Shown: one piece after another, positions 34,961-45,025 of the stretch | Layout: each line of letters starts with the position of its first letter | How positions within the stretch are numbered: position 1 is the first letter of the stretch | NCBI RefSeq assembly: GCF_030272615.1 | Contig: NC_081414.1 | Span: forward strand, 310,755,664 to 310,819,663 | Source of the DNA: Cryptomeria japonica | Lineage: Eukaryota > Streptophyta > Pinopsida > Cupressales > Cupressaceae | Direction: 5' to 3' | DNA: 64,000 bases | Position numbers and translations under genes: made by a program | Notes under the pieces: model-generated | Database searches by the model: none | What the model saw: only the letters and a program-made list of their open reading frames with translations | What the model was told of the DNA's origin: nothing

Positions 34961-35942
34961 TGTTGAGACATGGACCGGCTAGGACTCAAACCTAGGACCT
35001 TTCATACGTTGCTGGAGTGCTCTACCACTGAGCTATTGGCCCCTCTTGGACCAGTCCATCGTCGGTCCAGGTGTGGCTTATTTCCAACACCAGCACCCCC
35101 CTTAAGATACACCTCTTGTGTACTTGGGGCTCCTAGCCTGGACCTGGCTCTGATACTATGTTAGTTTTTGGTAATCAGATTAGTAGAAATTAGTAGAAAA
35201 TAAGAAAGCAAAGTAAAGTAAGCACATAACAGCATAACACACAAGAACACAATAGTACCCTGGGAAAACCTCCCTCTTGGAGGTGAAAAACCCAACAAGA
35301 ATAACTCAGATCCGATTACTAATAGGCACATAACCAGATTACAATTTAACCCTTCTAGGGCACACGTCAACTATAGAAAAACTTATCTGAATCTGGAAGA
35401 CAGAGTGTATATGTAGGTCACTGTCAATCTGAGACAGAATTCAGCAGACTTGACATACTTCGCAAGCCCTTGAACAAGTTTGGCAGCCTAGGATGGTATT
35501 CGCTCAACCTTGAGGATGATCTCCTAGCTTGAGAACTCCAATTCGCTGCCTTAGACGGATTTGCCAGTGCAGATATAATTCGCTTGTATATGCAACAGTT
35601 CGTTGACCTTGATTGTACTTCGCTGATCATAGAAGTAGTTCACTGATAGGATATATTCATTGAGTGAGAGAAGTATATGAATAATGATTGATGCCTTGTA
35701 TTTATAGGTGACTTAGCCCTTTAACTTTCCCAAGTCGACTTGCAAGAATATTATGCCAAGAGTTTTACACGTTACAATTATATAGGTCAAGGTCTAATTA
35801 CAAGCTACATATGTGATAGGTCTTGCCCCGTAAGTTGAACGCCCAAATAGGGCATGCCCTATTATTATAAGTTACAATGGGGCCCAGCCCAATTACATGA
35901 ATAACTTAAACTAGAATCTGATTCTAGCTACATATTTCAACA
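34961..35942 (-). repeat. 3' LTR of the ELP3-carrying element
   Basis: On the + map starts TGTTGAGACATGG and ends TTTCAACA. It contains a diverged tRNA-like block (34972-35042), an internal primer-site-like CCTGGCTCTGATACTA (35143-35158) and an inner LTR-like boundary TGTTAG at 35159. Confidence 0.9.
34972..35042 (-). other. tRNA-like sequence in the 3' LTR, diverged copy
   Basis: On the minus strand it shows an A box (TAGCTCAGTGGTAGAGC) and a B box (GGTTTGAGTCC). Two acceptor pairs and part of the anticodon stem are lost compared with the copy at 37339. Confidence 0.8.
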
Positions 35943-35979
35943 CTCCCTCTCAACTAGAGAGGATTCTATGAATAACCAA

Positions 35980-36312
35980 GTCACATAGAGGCTACCACCA
36001 TGGCTACTCCCATGGATGAAACACATGATACGTTCACCATAGCTACTCCCAGAGGGTGAATGAACCCATCATGGAATTTCTTCCATGATACCCACCATAC
36101 CTACTCGCAGAGGGTGGAACCACCATGCCTACTCGCAGAGGGTGGAATTTCTTCAATGATACCCACCATACCTACTCGCAGAGGGTGGGTCCACCATGCC
36201 TACTCACAGAAGGTGGAGGGCTCTAACCTCATACTTCTCCCAGAGAAGAATGCAACACCACCATGCCTACTCGCAGAAGGTGGCTCCACCATACCTACTC
36301 ACAGAGGGTGGA
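35980..36312. repeat. Hairpin minisatellite, seven to eight units
   Basis: Units of the form CCACCATRCCTACTCRCAGAGGGTGG start near 36035, 36091, 36120, 36162, 36192, 36261 and 36286, with a diverged first copy near 35994. Each unit has complementary ends (CCACC/GGTGG) and can fold. Spacing is irregular (about 26-70 bases). It lies next to the polypurine tract in the element interior. Confidence 0.85.
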
Positions 36313-36365
36313 ACGAGGGCTTTCACCTCAAACTTCTCCCTTAGAAGAATGCATTAACTAAAGAA

Positions 36366-36476
36366 TGTTGCTTCCTCTGAAGCTTAAAGAAACAGGCTCC
36401 CTCTGAGCCTAACAAGCTCCCTCTGAAGCTAAAATGTCAAGCTCCCTCTGAAGCTGAAACATCACGCTCCTTCTGA
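36366..36476. repeat. Short tandem array of aagctccctctgaagct-like units
   Basis: About five imperfect 17-25-base units, for example at 36391, 36415 and 36437. Confidence 0.75.
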
Positions 36477-36479
36477 ATG

Positions 36480-36897
36480 TTATAGCCTTCTTTTTCCAAG
36501 AAAACATCTTCAACCACCAACTTAGTCTCATAAGTTGCATCTCCATTATTCAGTCTGCGTGACTTTGCCACGGGATGTATCAAGCTCATCCACCCTAGAA
36601 TGCAATCTCTGTCCTAAAAGCATTCAAAGAGAAATATTAATGCTAGAATCATACATGGTTCGCTATAGCATGAATTAATAACTATATGAAGAAATTCATG
36701 AACATTATTCAACCATGGAAAATACTTATCTCGTTATAGGTTGGTCCACCAACGTTCTTTCATACTCTCGCTCAGTATTGGAATTTCCAACCATACTGAA
36801 GCATCTAGTGATGATGGTTGCGTGGCCTTCGGCCCTCGCCATCACACATCGCCTATCTTCAGTGACAATCATATTTACACTCAGAGATCGCTCAAAG
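36480..36897 (-). other. Interior segment of unknown origin
   Basis: Between the short arrays and the ELP3-like block. An open minus frame at 36726-36935 exists but is out of frame with the ELP3 block and not recognised. Confidence 0.35.
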
Positions 36898-37162
36898 CTA
36901 AGAAGCTTTCCAGAGATCATAGAGTTCAGTTCCACGAATCACTAAAGAAGGGTAAACCTTAAGGCCATCAGCCCTAGAGGAAGGACTCTCAAGGAACTCT
37001 GTGAGGCTCGCCATATTTCGCTCCATATCAACTTTTGGCAAGTCGAGCATATGTGCAACCACCTTGAAGCCAACATCTTTAGCCAAGCAAAAGGCAATCA
37101 GTTACTGCAGCTTCAATGTGACCTTTGAAGGTGTCACGGGCAACATCCTCATAAGTTCTCTA
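36898..37162 (-). pseudogene. ELP3: Captured fragment of the Elongator subunit gene ELP3
   Basis: On the minus strand it reads [20 protein letters not shown], then after a one-base shift [40 protein letters not shown] and [19 protein letters not shown]. This matches the radical-SAM part of ELP3 as I know the family ([54 protein letters not shown]). Differences are a one-base insertion near 37090, a 3-base loss (MMP to ML) and substitutions. The match ends abruptly after LWK with AS-stop. About 88 codons are present out of roughly 560. ELP3 is the catalytic subunit of Elongator (tRNA wobble-uridine modification). This piece has no catalytic cysteine cluster and cannot function alone. Confidence 0.88.
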
Positions 37163-37313
37163 AGACGGACTCTCGTTTCGCCATCTTGATGTGAAGTTGC
37201 ATGCTCCATCCAACCTATCTTCAACCCTGAGACTGTGCATCATCTTGAAGAAGTGATAAGAGCAAAAAGAAGATAAATAATTATAGTCAATTTGATTACA
37301 CCTAATTTGAACC

Positions 37314-37327
37314 AAGCTCCGATACCA
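37314..37327 (-). other. Primer-binding site of the ELP3-carrying element
   Basis: RC reads TGGTATCGGAGCTT, directly after the LTR end CTTAACA. One change from the common TGGTATCAGAGC core. Confidence 0.8.
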
Positions 37328-37338
37328 TGTTAAGACAT

Positions 37339-37409
37339 GGACCAGCTAGGACTCGAACCTAGGACCTTCCATATGCTGCTGGAATGCTCTACCACTGAGC
37401 TACTGACCC
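37339..37409 (-). other. tRNA-like sequence in the 5' LTR, well-folded copy
   Basis: On the minus strand the 71 bases fold as a cloverleaf. Acceptor GGGTCAG pairs with CTGGTCC (two G-U pairs), the D stem is GCTC/GAGC, the anticodon stem TTCCA/TGGAA, and the T stem CTAGG/CCTAG around TTCGAGT. The anticodon loop has 8 bases (GCAGCATA) instead of 7 and lacks the usual U33 context, so it is probably not a working tRNA. A and B boxes for Pol III are conserved. Confidence 0.8.
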
Positions 37410-37510
37410 CTCTTGGACCAGTCCATCGTCGGTCTCTGTGTGGCTTATTTCCAACACCAACACCCCCCCTTAAGCCACACCTCTCGTGTGCTTAGGGCTC
37501 CTAGCCTGGA

Positions 37511-37526
37511 CCTGGCTCTGATACCA
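37511..37526 (-). other. Buried primer-binding site inside the LTR
   Basis: RC reads TGGTATCAGAGCCAGG, directly after an LTR-like end CTAACA. It matches the plant initiator Met tRNA 3' end better than the site in actual use at 37314. Confidence 0.8.
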
Positions 37527-38960
37527 TGTTAGTTTTTGGTAATCAGATTAGCAGAAATTAGCAAACAATGAGAATGCAAGGTAAAGTAAGCACATAATAG
37601 CATAACACACAAGAACACAACAGTACCCTAGGAAAGCCTCCCTCTTGGAGGTGAAAAACCCAGCAAGAATAACTCATATCTGATTACTAATAGGCGCAAA
37701 ACCATATTACAATTTAACCCTTCTAGGGCACACATCAACTATAGCAAAACTTATCTGAATCTGGAAGACAGAGTGTATATGCAAGTCACTGTCAATCTGA
37801 GATAGAATTTGACAGCCTTGACATACTTCACAAGCCCTTGAACAAGTTCGGCAGCCTAGGATGGTATTCGCTCAACCTTGAGGATGATCGCCCAGCTTGA
37901 GAACTCCAATTTGCTGCCTTAGACGGATTTGCCAGTGCAGATATAATTCACTTGTATATGCAACAGTTCGCTAAACTTGATTGTACTTCGTTGATCACAA
38001 AAGTAGTTCACTAATAAGATATATTTGTTGAGTGAGAGATGTATATGAATAATGATTGATGCCTTGTATTTATAGGCGACTTAGCCCTTTAACTTTCCCA
38101 AGTCAGCTTGTAAGAATATTATGCCAAGAGTTTTACACGTTACAATTATATAGGTCAAGGACTAATTACAAGCTACATATTTGATAGGTCTTGCCCCATA
38201 AGTTGAACGCCCAAATAGGGCCTGCCCTATTATTATAAGTTACAATGTGCCCAGCCCAATTACATGAATAACTTAAACTAGAATCCGATTCTAGTTACAT
38301 ATTTCAACACTTTGAAAATGGAAACTAAAAGGTCAAGTTGAGGTGATTTCTTTGTTGAATAAATTTTCTTATTTTCAGTTTCCAATCCAAAAGATTGCTC
38401 AAGGATTCTTCTAGAAGGTTATTGGTTTTTGTGGTAGAATGACCTATGTCCAAAAAATTGGTCTAAGCTTCAATCCAATAAAAGATAAAATCATAAGTTT
38501 CCAGTTTAGGTTAGATTCTCAAGGTTGTCATTCGAATATTAGGATGAAGAGATTTTTATGAGCATTGTCAAAACTTTTGGGCAGTATAGCGCAATAGATG
38601 TGGTCACGAAATTCATTAAACATTTGGTGTTTGCTAAATTTTGTGTTCTTTTGAAAGAAAACAAAGTATTCCCTTCACAGATTACCTTATCATCCAAAAT
38701 GGGTGATTGGGTGCTTCAAATTAAATTTGAAGACTCTTCAATTATTTGTCATTGTTGCTTCAAAGTGGCCATGGTGAGGGTTGCAACACCACCATTGAGG
38801 ATGTGAAAAAAGAAGGGGAACGCACCTATAGACTATATTGTGAGGATTCAAGGTTAGATGATGGGACTGCTTGTGGCCACATGGATCTTCCTAGTTCCAA
38901 AAATAAGAGATTAGCGCAAGATGGATTTAGACTAAGAAGATAGTTGTGGTTACACAAAAA

Positions 38961-41700
38961 TCAGTGGAACAATATGGCCTCAAACCACCTTAACTTTGGG
39001 TTGGTCATCTGCTGGGAATCGTATTGCCCCTTTGTTAAACTGATTTTAGTTGTGTTGTTGCTGTTTTATTGTTAGTTTCACATGGTCGTCCTATGTATTT
39101 TGATGAGCTTTAACACTTAATCCTTCTTTCTCTACAAGCGTCAGGATCCTTTCAAAATCCCTGTTTACCTTAATAAAAAACAAGCATTACACTACAATGA
39201 GATATACCAGCATATAAAATTTTGCAGATCTAGCTAAAAATTACCAGTACAGGAAATACGAAATTTGCAGATTTAAACAGTAGAATACTTCGTAACAATA
39301 TTTCTAGAATTTAGTCAGTTCATAAAATATCAACAACTCCAGTATAGGAGCTTCAAGAAAGGTATCTATTACAGATCTTATCAGAAATTATTTTTCAGTC
39401 TGTGATCAAACTTATAACTTGCAATTTATTCAAATCTGGATATGCTGTTGAGAACTACTCCCAAGACCACCGCATGTTCTCTGACTGAGGATCCAATTAA
39501 AGACTGCACCTTGACAGTGGCGCACCTCTCACCAAATGCTGCATCCTCAGCGACAACCCTTACAACCTACACCCTCATAATGCATCCTCTGCTAGTAGTT
39601 ACACACCTTGAATGTGCCTGGTCTGCCATATAGAATGGAGTGTCCGCATCAATAGACCAGGCAGCAGATGGATAGTGGTCGATGTGGCAATGTAGAGTCA
39701 ACAGGCGGGGGAGACGTCCCAGAAACAAATCGTGCACATGGCAGGAAACTTCAAAATCCACATGCCCTTTCATCACACTTGAATTTAGTAGGCATTTGAA
39801 TTTACAACTTTTCCAGGTTGGCCTAAGGTCAGCCAAAGATTGCACAGGCCCAAAAACAAGTCGGCCTATAAGAAAATCATTTAATAGTTCTATTTATTAT
39901 TCATTTAATAATTTATTTAATTAATTAATTATGTCGAGAGGCATTTACAATGACATCAAAATGTTCATAAACAAAAATCCATTTTTGAAATAATTTGACA
40001 AGCAAATGACAGGTAAAAGCATTAAATATGTCATGTTTCAGCCTTTTGTGGAAGTGTTATTTTATTACTCCAAATAAAATAGAACCCTCACCACTTGTCT
40101 CCAGCTAGATTCACAACTTTTTGCATGTAGGACTTTAATGGATTTGTATTCTTGATGTTTAGTATTTTAGAAGAACATTTCTTTTAGAGATGATTCTCCT
40201 CGACTTATTTTACATATATCTTTTAATATAAGTATACTAGTTAAATACACTGACAGATAAAAAGGTTGTTAACACTGCCAATAATGAAACTAGCTGACCC
40301 AATTTCTAATTGGGGACATCACATACAACGAATTGATTATAAAATTATAAATGCATTTGTTTCCATTGTGAATGCATTAGCTGATTACGAATTGCAATCA
40401 CAAAACACCAACATGCTACTCTAAGGACCAAAAAGCATACAGAGCAAGTTAAAATGCACGATGATAAGAAGGGTTTAAAAAAAAAAAAAAAGCAAATAAA
40501 ATGAAAGGAATGAAAATAAGAAAAAAGTGAAGCAAATGAAGAAATTGAAATTGGAAGTAATACATGAAAATTGACTACAAAGCAAGGTTATCAAAGAGGC
40601 AAGGAGGAAAAGCTAACCACAGAAATTTGAGCGATCAAATAATAAGAAAATTTTTAATGATACTTATATGCAAGGACACAAAGGTTCTAGAGAAATACAG
40701 ACGACAGTAGAATCCAAGGCTACGAAGAAACGTGAATCCAAGGCTACGAAGAAACGTTGGACACTTTGGTAGATACCATGGGGGCCAAAAAAGGCAATAC
40801 ATCCAGAGTTCAATTTTTGAGGCTGGGGCAAGTAAAATCCAATCTAACATTAGAAAGAACGACCCAATGAAGTTCAAAAAAGGGAAGAAACAATGCTTAA
40901 GAAAACTTACAAAAAGACACTATAGTTTATTTGGCTTCTAGTTCTCCAAAAGGTCTTCTAGATGGCTTCAAAAAACATAATGTTAAAAAGAATCGGTTTG
41001 GTAGAGACCATGCGGGAAAAAGCAATACATTGAGAGTTTGATTTTTGGGGCTGGGTAAGTAAAACTCAATCTACAATTGGAAAGAGAACCCAAGTGAACT
41101 TCAAGAAAAGAGGAAAAAACACTAGTAAATTTACAATGAGACGCAATGGTTGAGTTAGCCACTAGTGCTCATAAGAGTCTTCTTGATGTTTATAGAAAGT
41201 ATAATGTGAATGACAAGTTAAAGATACAAAAGACGAAAATTGGGAATGCACTTGAGAAGAAAACTTTGTAAATAGAATGCATGAAAACAAGACTAGGAAG
41301 AGATCAGTAGTAGTTTTGTAAACAAACATTCAAATCAGAAAGCACATAAAAACTTAGATAGATTTTAGAAACCACAATACTTTTCTTGCATGCAATGCTA
41401 GATGCAAATCTTGCATGCATTATAAATCACATGCTTGTGTTTAATTTGAAATGTTTTGACTTTTTAGTACTTGAGAAGGCATCTTAATTTTGTTGCAAAT
41501 TATACTATTATGGTTCATCTGACTTGATGTAACCTTGGGGCTTGTCCCTTTTCAGATAATATATAATTTTAACCTTGTTAAAAAATTTACAGATGATCAA
41601 AAATAGACAAGATTGAGAATATTCAGTAGGATAAGACTACCTAGTCAGAAAACAGCAATTTTGTGTTGAAATTTAACAAAATTGGAACTTCAAATACCTC
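38961..41700. other. Non-coding; contains two tandem duplications
   Basis: No convincing frame. A 24-base unit (aatccaaggctacgaagaaa...) is duplicated at 40711-40758. A diverged pair of about 230-bp units follows (see next entry). A poly(A) run is at 40477-40491. Confidence 0.45.
40766..41225. repeat. Diverged tandem repeat, about 232-bp period
   Basis: ttggtagataccatgggggc (40766) and ttggtagagaccatgcggga (40998) open two units. Both continue with aaggcaatacat/aaagcaatacat, gagttcaatttttg/gagtttgatttttg, ggctgggGcaagtaaaa, and end in similar acactat/acaatggtt text. Confidence 0.6.
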
Positions 41701-41994
41701 CACTCAATTAAAATGCATTGGAAACTCTGAAATGTTTCCCCCATTCAATGCAATCAAGGGCATTGCTGAGAAATAACGAGAAATCTCTTCAGCAACCTGA
41801 ATCAGGCTATGATGCACATTGTCTTTACTATCGTGACCAGATTCTTCAAACAATCTTGTTCATTGTACAGAAGATTGTTACCACTGATCCAAAAAAAGCT
41901 TATTTGTTGTTGATCTTGTGAGCCCAACTTCAAATTGCCTGTGGGCTTAGTTTTGCCATTATTACAACATTCAAAATGAGATTCCTCTCTACTC
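41701..41994 (-). other. Probable 3' UTR of the phosphatase gene
   Basis: Sequence directly downstream of the stop codon. No clear polyadenylation hexamer; several A/T-rich candidates. Confidence 0.4.
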
Positions 41995-44583
41995 TTACCT
42001 ACGTCCACGACGATTGCTACTGGAATTGTTCTTACAATGATGAAAATTCCTGTTATGGTTATGGCCTTGATGCTGAGTACCGTAATATGTTGGACGCATC
42101 TGCTCATGTGAGAAAGAATTTGGAAATGGACTTTGCATAACTGGGTCTCGGAATTCTATGGCTCCTCGGTTTGGATTATAGCTTTGACATACTGTATATC
42201 CTAAGTAGCTTGGGTTAGCACTTTGGAGAGGGGGTTCATAGTGAAAACCATCCTGCATTTGCCATCGATCTTGTCCATTATAAATATAACCTCCCAATGG
42301 GTATGGAGGAAAGTTGGTATGAACAGCATTTCCACCATAGATTTTGTTGCTTGTATAAATGCCACCCTCTGCCACCTCTGTATGAATACTAGCATTTACA
42401 CCATTTTGATGTCCCCAGTTTGCTTGGAACCGTCTTGGAATGTAAGGAGCTTGGTTGTCACCAAACCTATTTGTTTGGGAATGACTGGAAGACCGGGGAT
42501 TGGAATTCATAAGATTATAATGATGACCTTTGTTGCCATATCTGAAACTATTGGGATCACTAAAATTTCTAACTGATGTTGTATAAGGCTTGTTGCCACA
42601 GTGATCTGTATCAGTTTGTTTAGCCACTGCCTTGTTCTTACAATCACCGACTTCATGTTCCTGCCTGAAAGAAGCCACAGTGGTACCATATCCATTTGTC
42701 ATAGAGATATCTATTGCCTCAGCTAAACCATCTTCCTTGTATCCCATAGCAGGAACAGATCCTCGAGACATGCTGGCATCCTGAAAACGTTTATGCTTCC
42801 TTTTATGATTGGAAAAGGATGAGTTCTGTGAGAAACGTTCTTCACGATCAGATGATAAATTTGCATCTTTATATCCCCTATATATTCTACAAGATTCATG
42901 TTGCTGGCTTAAAGAATCTTGAGTGATACTTCTACTCTTTCCCACATCAGGCATTGCCATCTCAGCTACACCATTCTCTTCATTTTGCTTACCAAGAACT
43001 GAAGATTGATCAGTGTCAGTAAAAAGGCAATCTCTGTGCCTCTTTTTGCGCTTGCCAATCCACGAGCTTGATTCTGACTGTTGTCCGTTGCCAGACTGTA
43101 AATTCACTTTTCTATTTTCCAAAGATTTACTCTTTTCCATACTGAGCATTGCCACATTGACGACACTCTTCTCTTCTTCTATACCAGGAACTGAAGATTG
43201 ATCGGTGCTAGTAACTAGAAGATGTGTGCGCCTCTTTTTTCGCTTGCCAATTCGCGAGTTTGATTCTGACTGTTGTCCATTGCTAGACTGTAAATTCACT
43301 CGTCTATTTTCCACATTGAGCATTGCCACATTGACCACACCATTCTCTTCTTTCATACCAGGAACTGAAGATTGATTGTTGCTAGTAGCTAGACGATTTC
43401 TGCGCCTCTTTTTTCGCTTGCCATTTCGCGAGCTTGATTCTGACTGTTGTCCATTGCCAGACTGTATATTCACCTTTATATTTTCCAAAGATACACTCTT
43501 TTCCACATTGACAATGCCATTCCCTTCTTCCATAGCAGGAACTGAAGATTGATTGTTGCTAGTAACTAGACGATCTTTGCGCTTCTTTTTTTGTTTGCCA
43601 ACGCATGAGCTTGATTCTGAATGTTGTCCATTGCCAGAGTATAAAGGGACTTCTCTATTTTCCAAAGATATACTCTTTTCCATATTGGGAATTGCTGCAT
43701 TGACCATGTCAATCTCTGCCTCTTCCATACCAGGACTAGAATATTCATTAGTGCTGGAAGCTGGATGTAATCGACGCTTCTTTCTTCGTTTGTCAATGTG
43801 TTCAGATGATTTTGAATGTTGTCCATTGCCAGACTGCAAAACTGCTTCGGTGTCATCCAATGACACACTTTGAAGTTTATATTCCTGATGTAGAGGAGTC
43901 CAAGAGGCTTCCTGATCTCCCATGGATAAGATAATCTTTTTGTAGAAACCCCAATGCGGACTTCCTTTGCTAATTGGTGGCTGTCCAAATGGGTGATGCT
44001 TCACATAATGCTGAACATTTGAAGCAGTTGCAAGCCCTTCCAAATACTTACGAAGTGCCCCACCTACGTAGAAACTTAGATTTTCAAGCAAGAACAAGAA
44101 AGAAACCAAGCTGGGATAATTTTGATTTCATCTGTCAAGACTTATGTGAATAATGGTATAAATACTAACCTAAACTGTCATCAATATTGTTGGAAACCTT
44201 ATATGGATAAGGAAACACTGCATTATACGGCTGTTATAAACATTAGATCAACATGAAGAAAACCCCCACTGATTAGATGATACACCAAATATAACAAAAA
44301 TTCTAGTTGTGTAAAGTTTAAGAGCCCTAAAATGCAAAGGACGTCTGAAATTTACTGTGCAATTACTGATCTGAAAGATTTTGAAGTTCAAACTCACAGG
44401 ATTGCGCAAAGCCTTGTAAGGGGAGTCATCAATTAGTAAGGTATTAAATGGTCCATAATCTCCTCCTTCCCATGGAAGATCCGGCTTCACTTTATTCCAT
44501 AATTTGGATAATTCTTTTAAAAACACTGGCTTATATCTATTTCCTGGAGTCTTCAATCCTGTATCTGTGCATTCAGCTTGATG
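41995..44583 (-). CDS. FCP1/HAD-type phosphatase domain protein with basic tandem repeats, C-terminal exons
   Basis: Three exons on the minus strand: 44398-44583 (186 bp), 44170-44230 (61 bp) and 41995-44063 (2069 bp, stop TAA at 41995). Both introns (167 and 106 bp) have GT-AG ends, and the joined frame stays open for 772 codons. Exon A reads HQAECTDTGLKTPGNRYKPV then LPWEGGDYGPFNTLLIDDSP and YKALRNP; exon B PYNAVFPYPYKVSNN; exon C GGALRKYLEGLATASNVQHY and VKHHPFGQPPI. This is the second half of the FCP1-homology (NLI-interacting) phosphatase fold; LLIDDSP is the HAD motif IV acid pair. The catalytic DxDx(T/V) motif must lie in an upstream exon not found here. A long hydrophilic tail with five basic repeats and an Asn/Tyr/Gly-rich end (SSSNRRGRR) follows. 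Nuclear localisation is inferred. Closest known type: the plant HAD-like hydrolases with FCP1 domains. The intact long exon amid dead elements argues for a real gene. Confidence 0.85.
42928..43860 (-). repeat. Five tandem protein repeats of about 60 residues, each with a Lys/Arg cluster
   Basis: Within the last exon, units share SLENxxVxLQSGNGQxSESS, then GKRKKRRR-type clusters, then a TSxxQSSVPGMEEENGVVNV core and a MEKS end. The clusters read KRRKKRR, KQKKKRK, KRKKRRR, KRKKRRT and KRKKRHR. The DNA copies are clearly related, so this is recent tandem amplification. Basic clusters of this form resemble nuclear localisation signals. Confidence 0.9.
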
Positions 44584-45025
44584 CTACACAAAAGAAATGA
44601 ACAATTGACAATCAACAGATGAAATATTTATATATATAAATACACACATAAAGAAAAAGATAGCTTAGCCTGAAGTGATAAATTCACATAAATATTCAGT
44701 ATAAAAAAGTTCACATCTAATAACCAAGAGTAATTTCCTAAGGAATGTTGTGAGGTGAATAAATTCACGGAACAGTTTATATTGTAACAATACCAAATCT
44801 ATTTAGCAATGTGTTGGGTTCTTAACAAGCACATATTTTAAACTTTTTGAATATTATTATGCTTCTTTGGAGACAGCAATAAGTTTAAGATTGTGTTACT
44901 TTTTAAAACCATTCTGATCCTCATGTGGTGACCTCATATTGATATCACTGCTGATGACCGCCCACCATCAAAATCTTATAGGGGAATAACCTTTGCCAGC
45001 TCAAAATGATGTCACTGCTGATGGC
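44584..45025 (-). other. Intron or upstream DNA of the phosphatase gene
   Basis: Follows the acceptor site tttgtgtag at 44584. No further exon recognised. Confidence 0.5.

Larger units (their letters stand above)
34961..38309 (-). mobile_element. Non-autonomous LTR retrotransposon with tRNA-like LTRs and a captured ELP3 fragment
   Basis: Two 982-bp LTRs (34961-35942, 37328-38309) and a 1385-bp interior, with perfect TSDs (CTTTG). Orientation is minus: the primer site TGGTATCGGAGCTT (RC of 37314-37327) adjoins the right LTR, and a purine tract (RC of 35943-35962, ending GAGAGGGAG) adjoins the left LTR. The interior has no gag or pol. It holds an array of hairpin minisatellites, a second short tandem array and a stretch with clear similarity to ELP3. 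The element must have been moved in trans. Confidence 0.9.
37328..38309 (-). repeat. 5' LTR of the ELP3-carrying element
   Basis: Same length (982 bp) as 34961-35942. On the minus strand it starts TGTTGAAATATG and ends GTCTTAACA. Confidence 0.9.
34560..38960 (+). pseudogene. LINE ORF1 remnant (DUF4283 type), split by the ELP3-carrying LTR element
   Basis: Left part (34560-34960): VAWLKNLLDGRFCGNHPNI then HVRRWV. Right part (38310-38960): PKDCSRILLEGYWFLW, FSRLSFEY and MSIVKTFGQYSAIDVVTKFI, ending in a knuckle-like CHCCFK...CNTT. Removing 34961-38314 with one CTTTG rejoins RRWVL and ENGN within the DUF4283-type domain. This is a second LINE copy, distinct from that at 0.87 kb. In-frame stops make it a fossil. 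Confidence 0.65.

Noticed and set aside
35980-36312. CRISPR-like repeat array
   Set aside because: Plant nuclear DNA; spacing is irregular, units are adjacent or joined by related text, and it sits inside an LTR element.
36060-36344. Open frame of 94 residues with repeated CLLAEGG
   Set aside because: It is a translation of the hairpin minisatellite.
37339-37409. A functional tRNA gene
   Set aside because: It lies in an LTR, has an 8-base anticodon loop without a normal anticodon context, and its LTR twin is diverged.
39442-39924. Short frames in both directions (for example 39567-39845 -)
   Set aside because: No motif, no splice context and no similarity I recognise; treated as chance frames.
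42223-43873. Plus-strand and shifted frames over the phosphatase exon
   Set aside because: Shadows of the real minus-strand exon and its repeats.
41995-44109. A single-exon gene starting at the ATG at 44109
   Set aside because: The first 15 codons fall in an intron; the exon joins upstream exons at a clear acceptor at 44064 that completes the FCP1-type domain.
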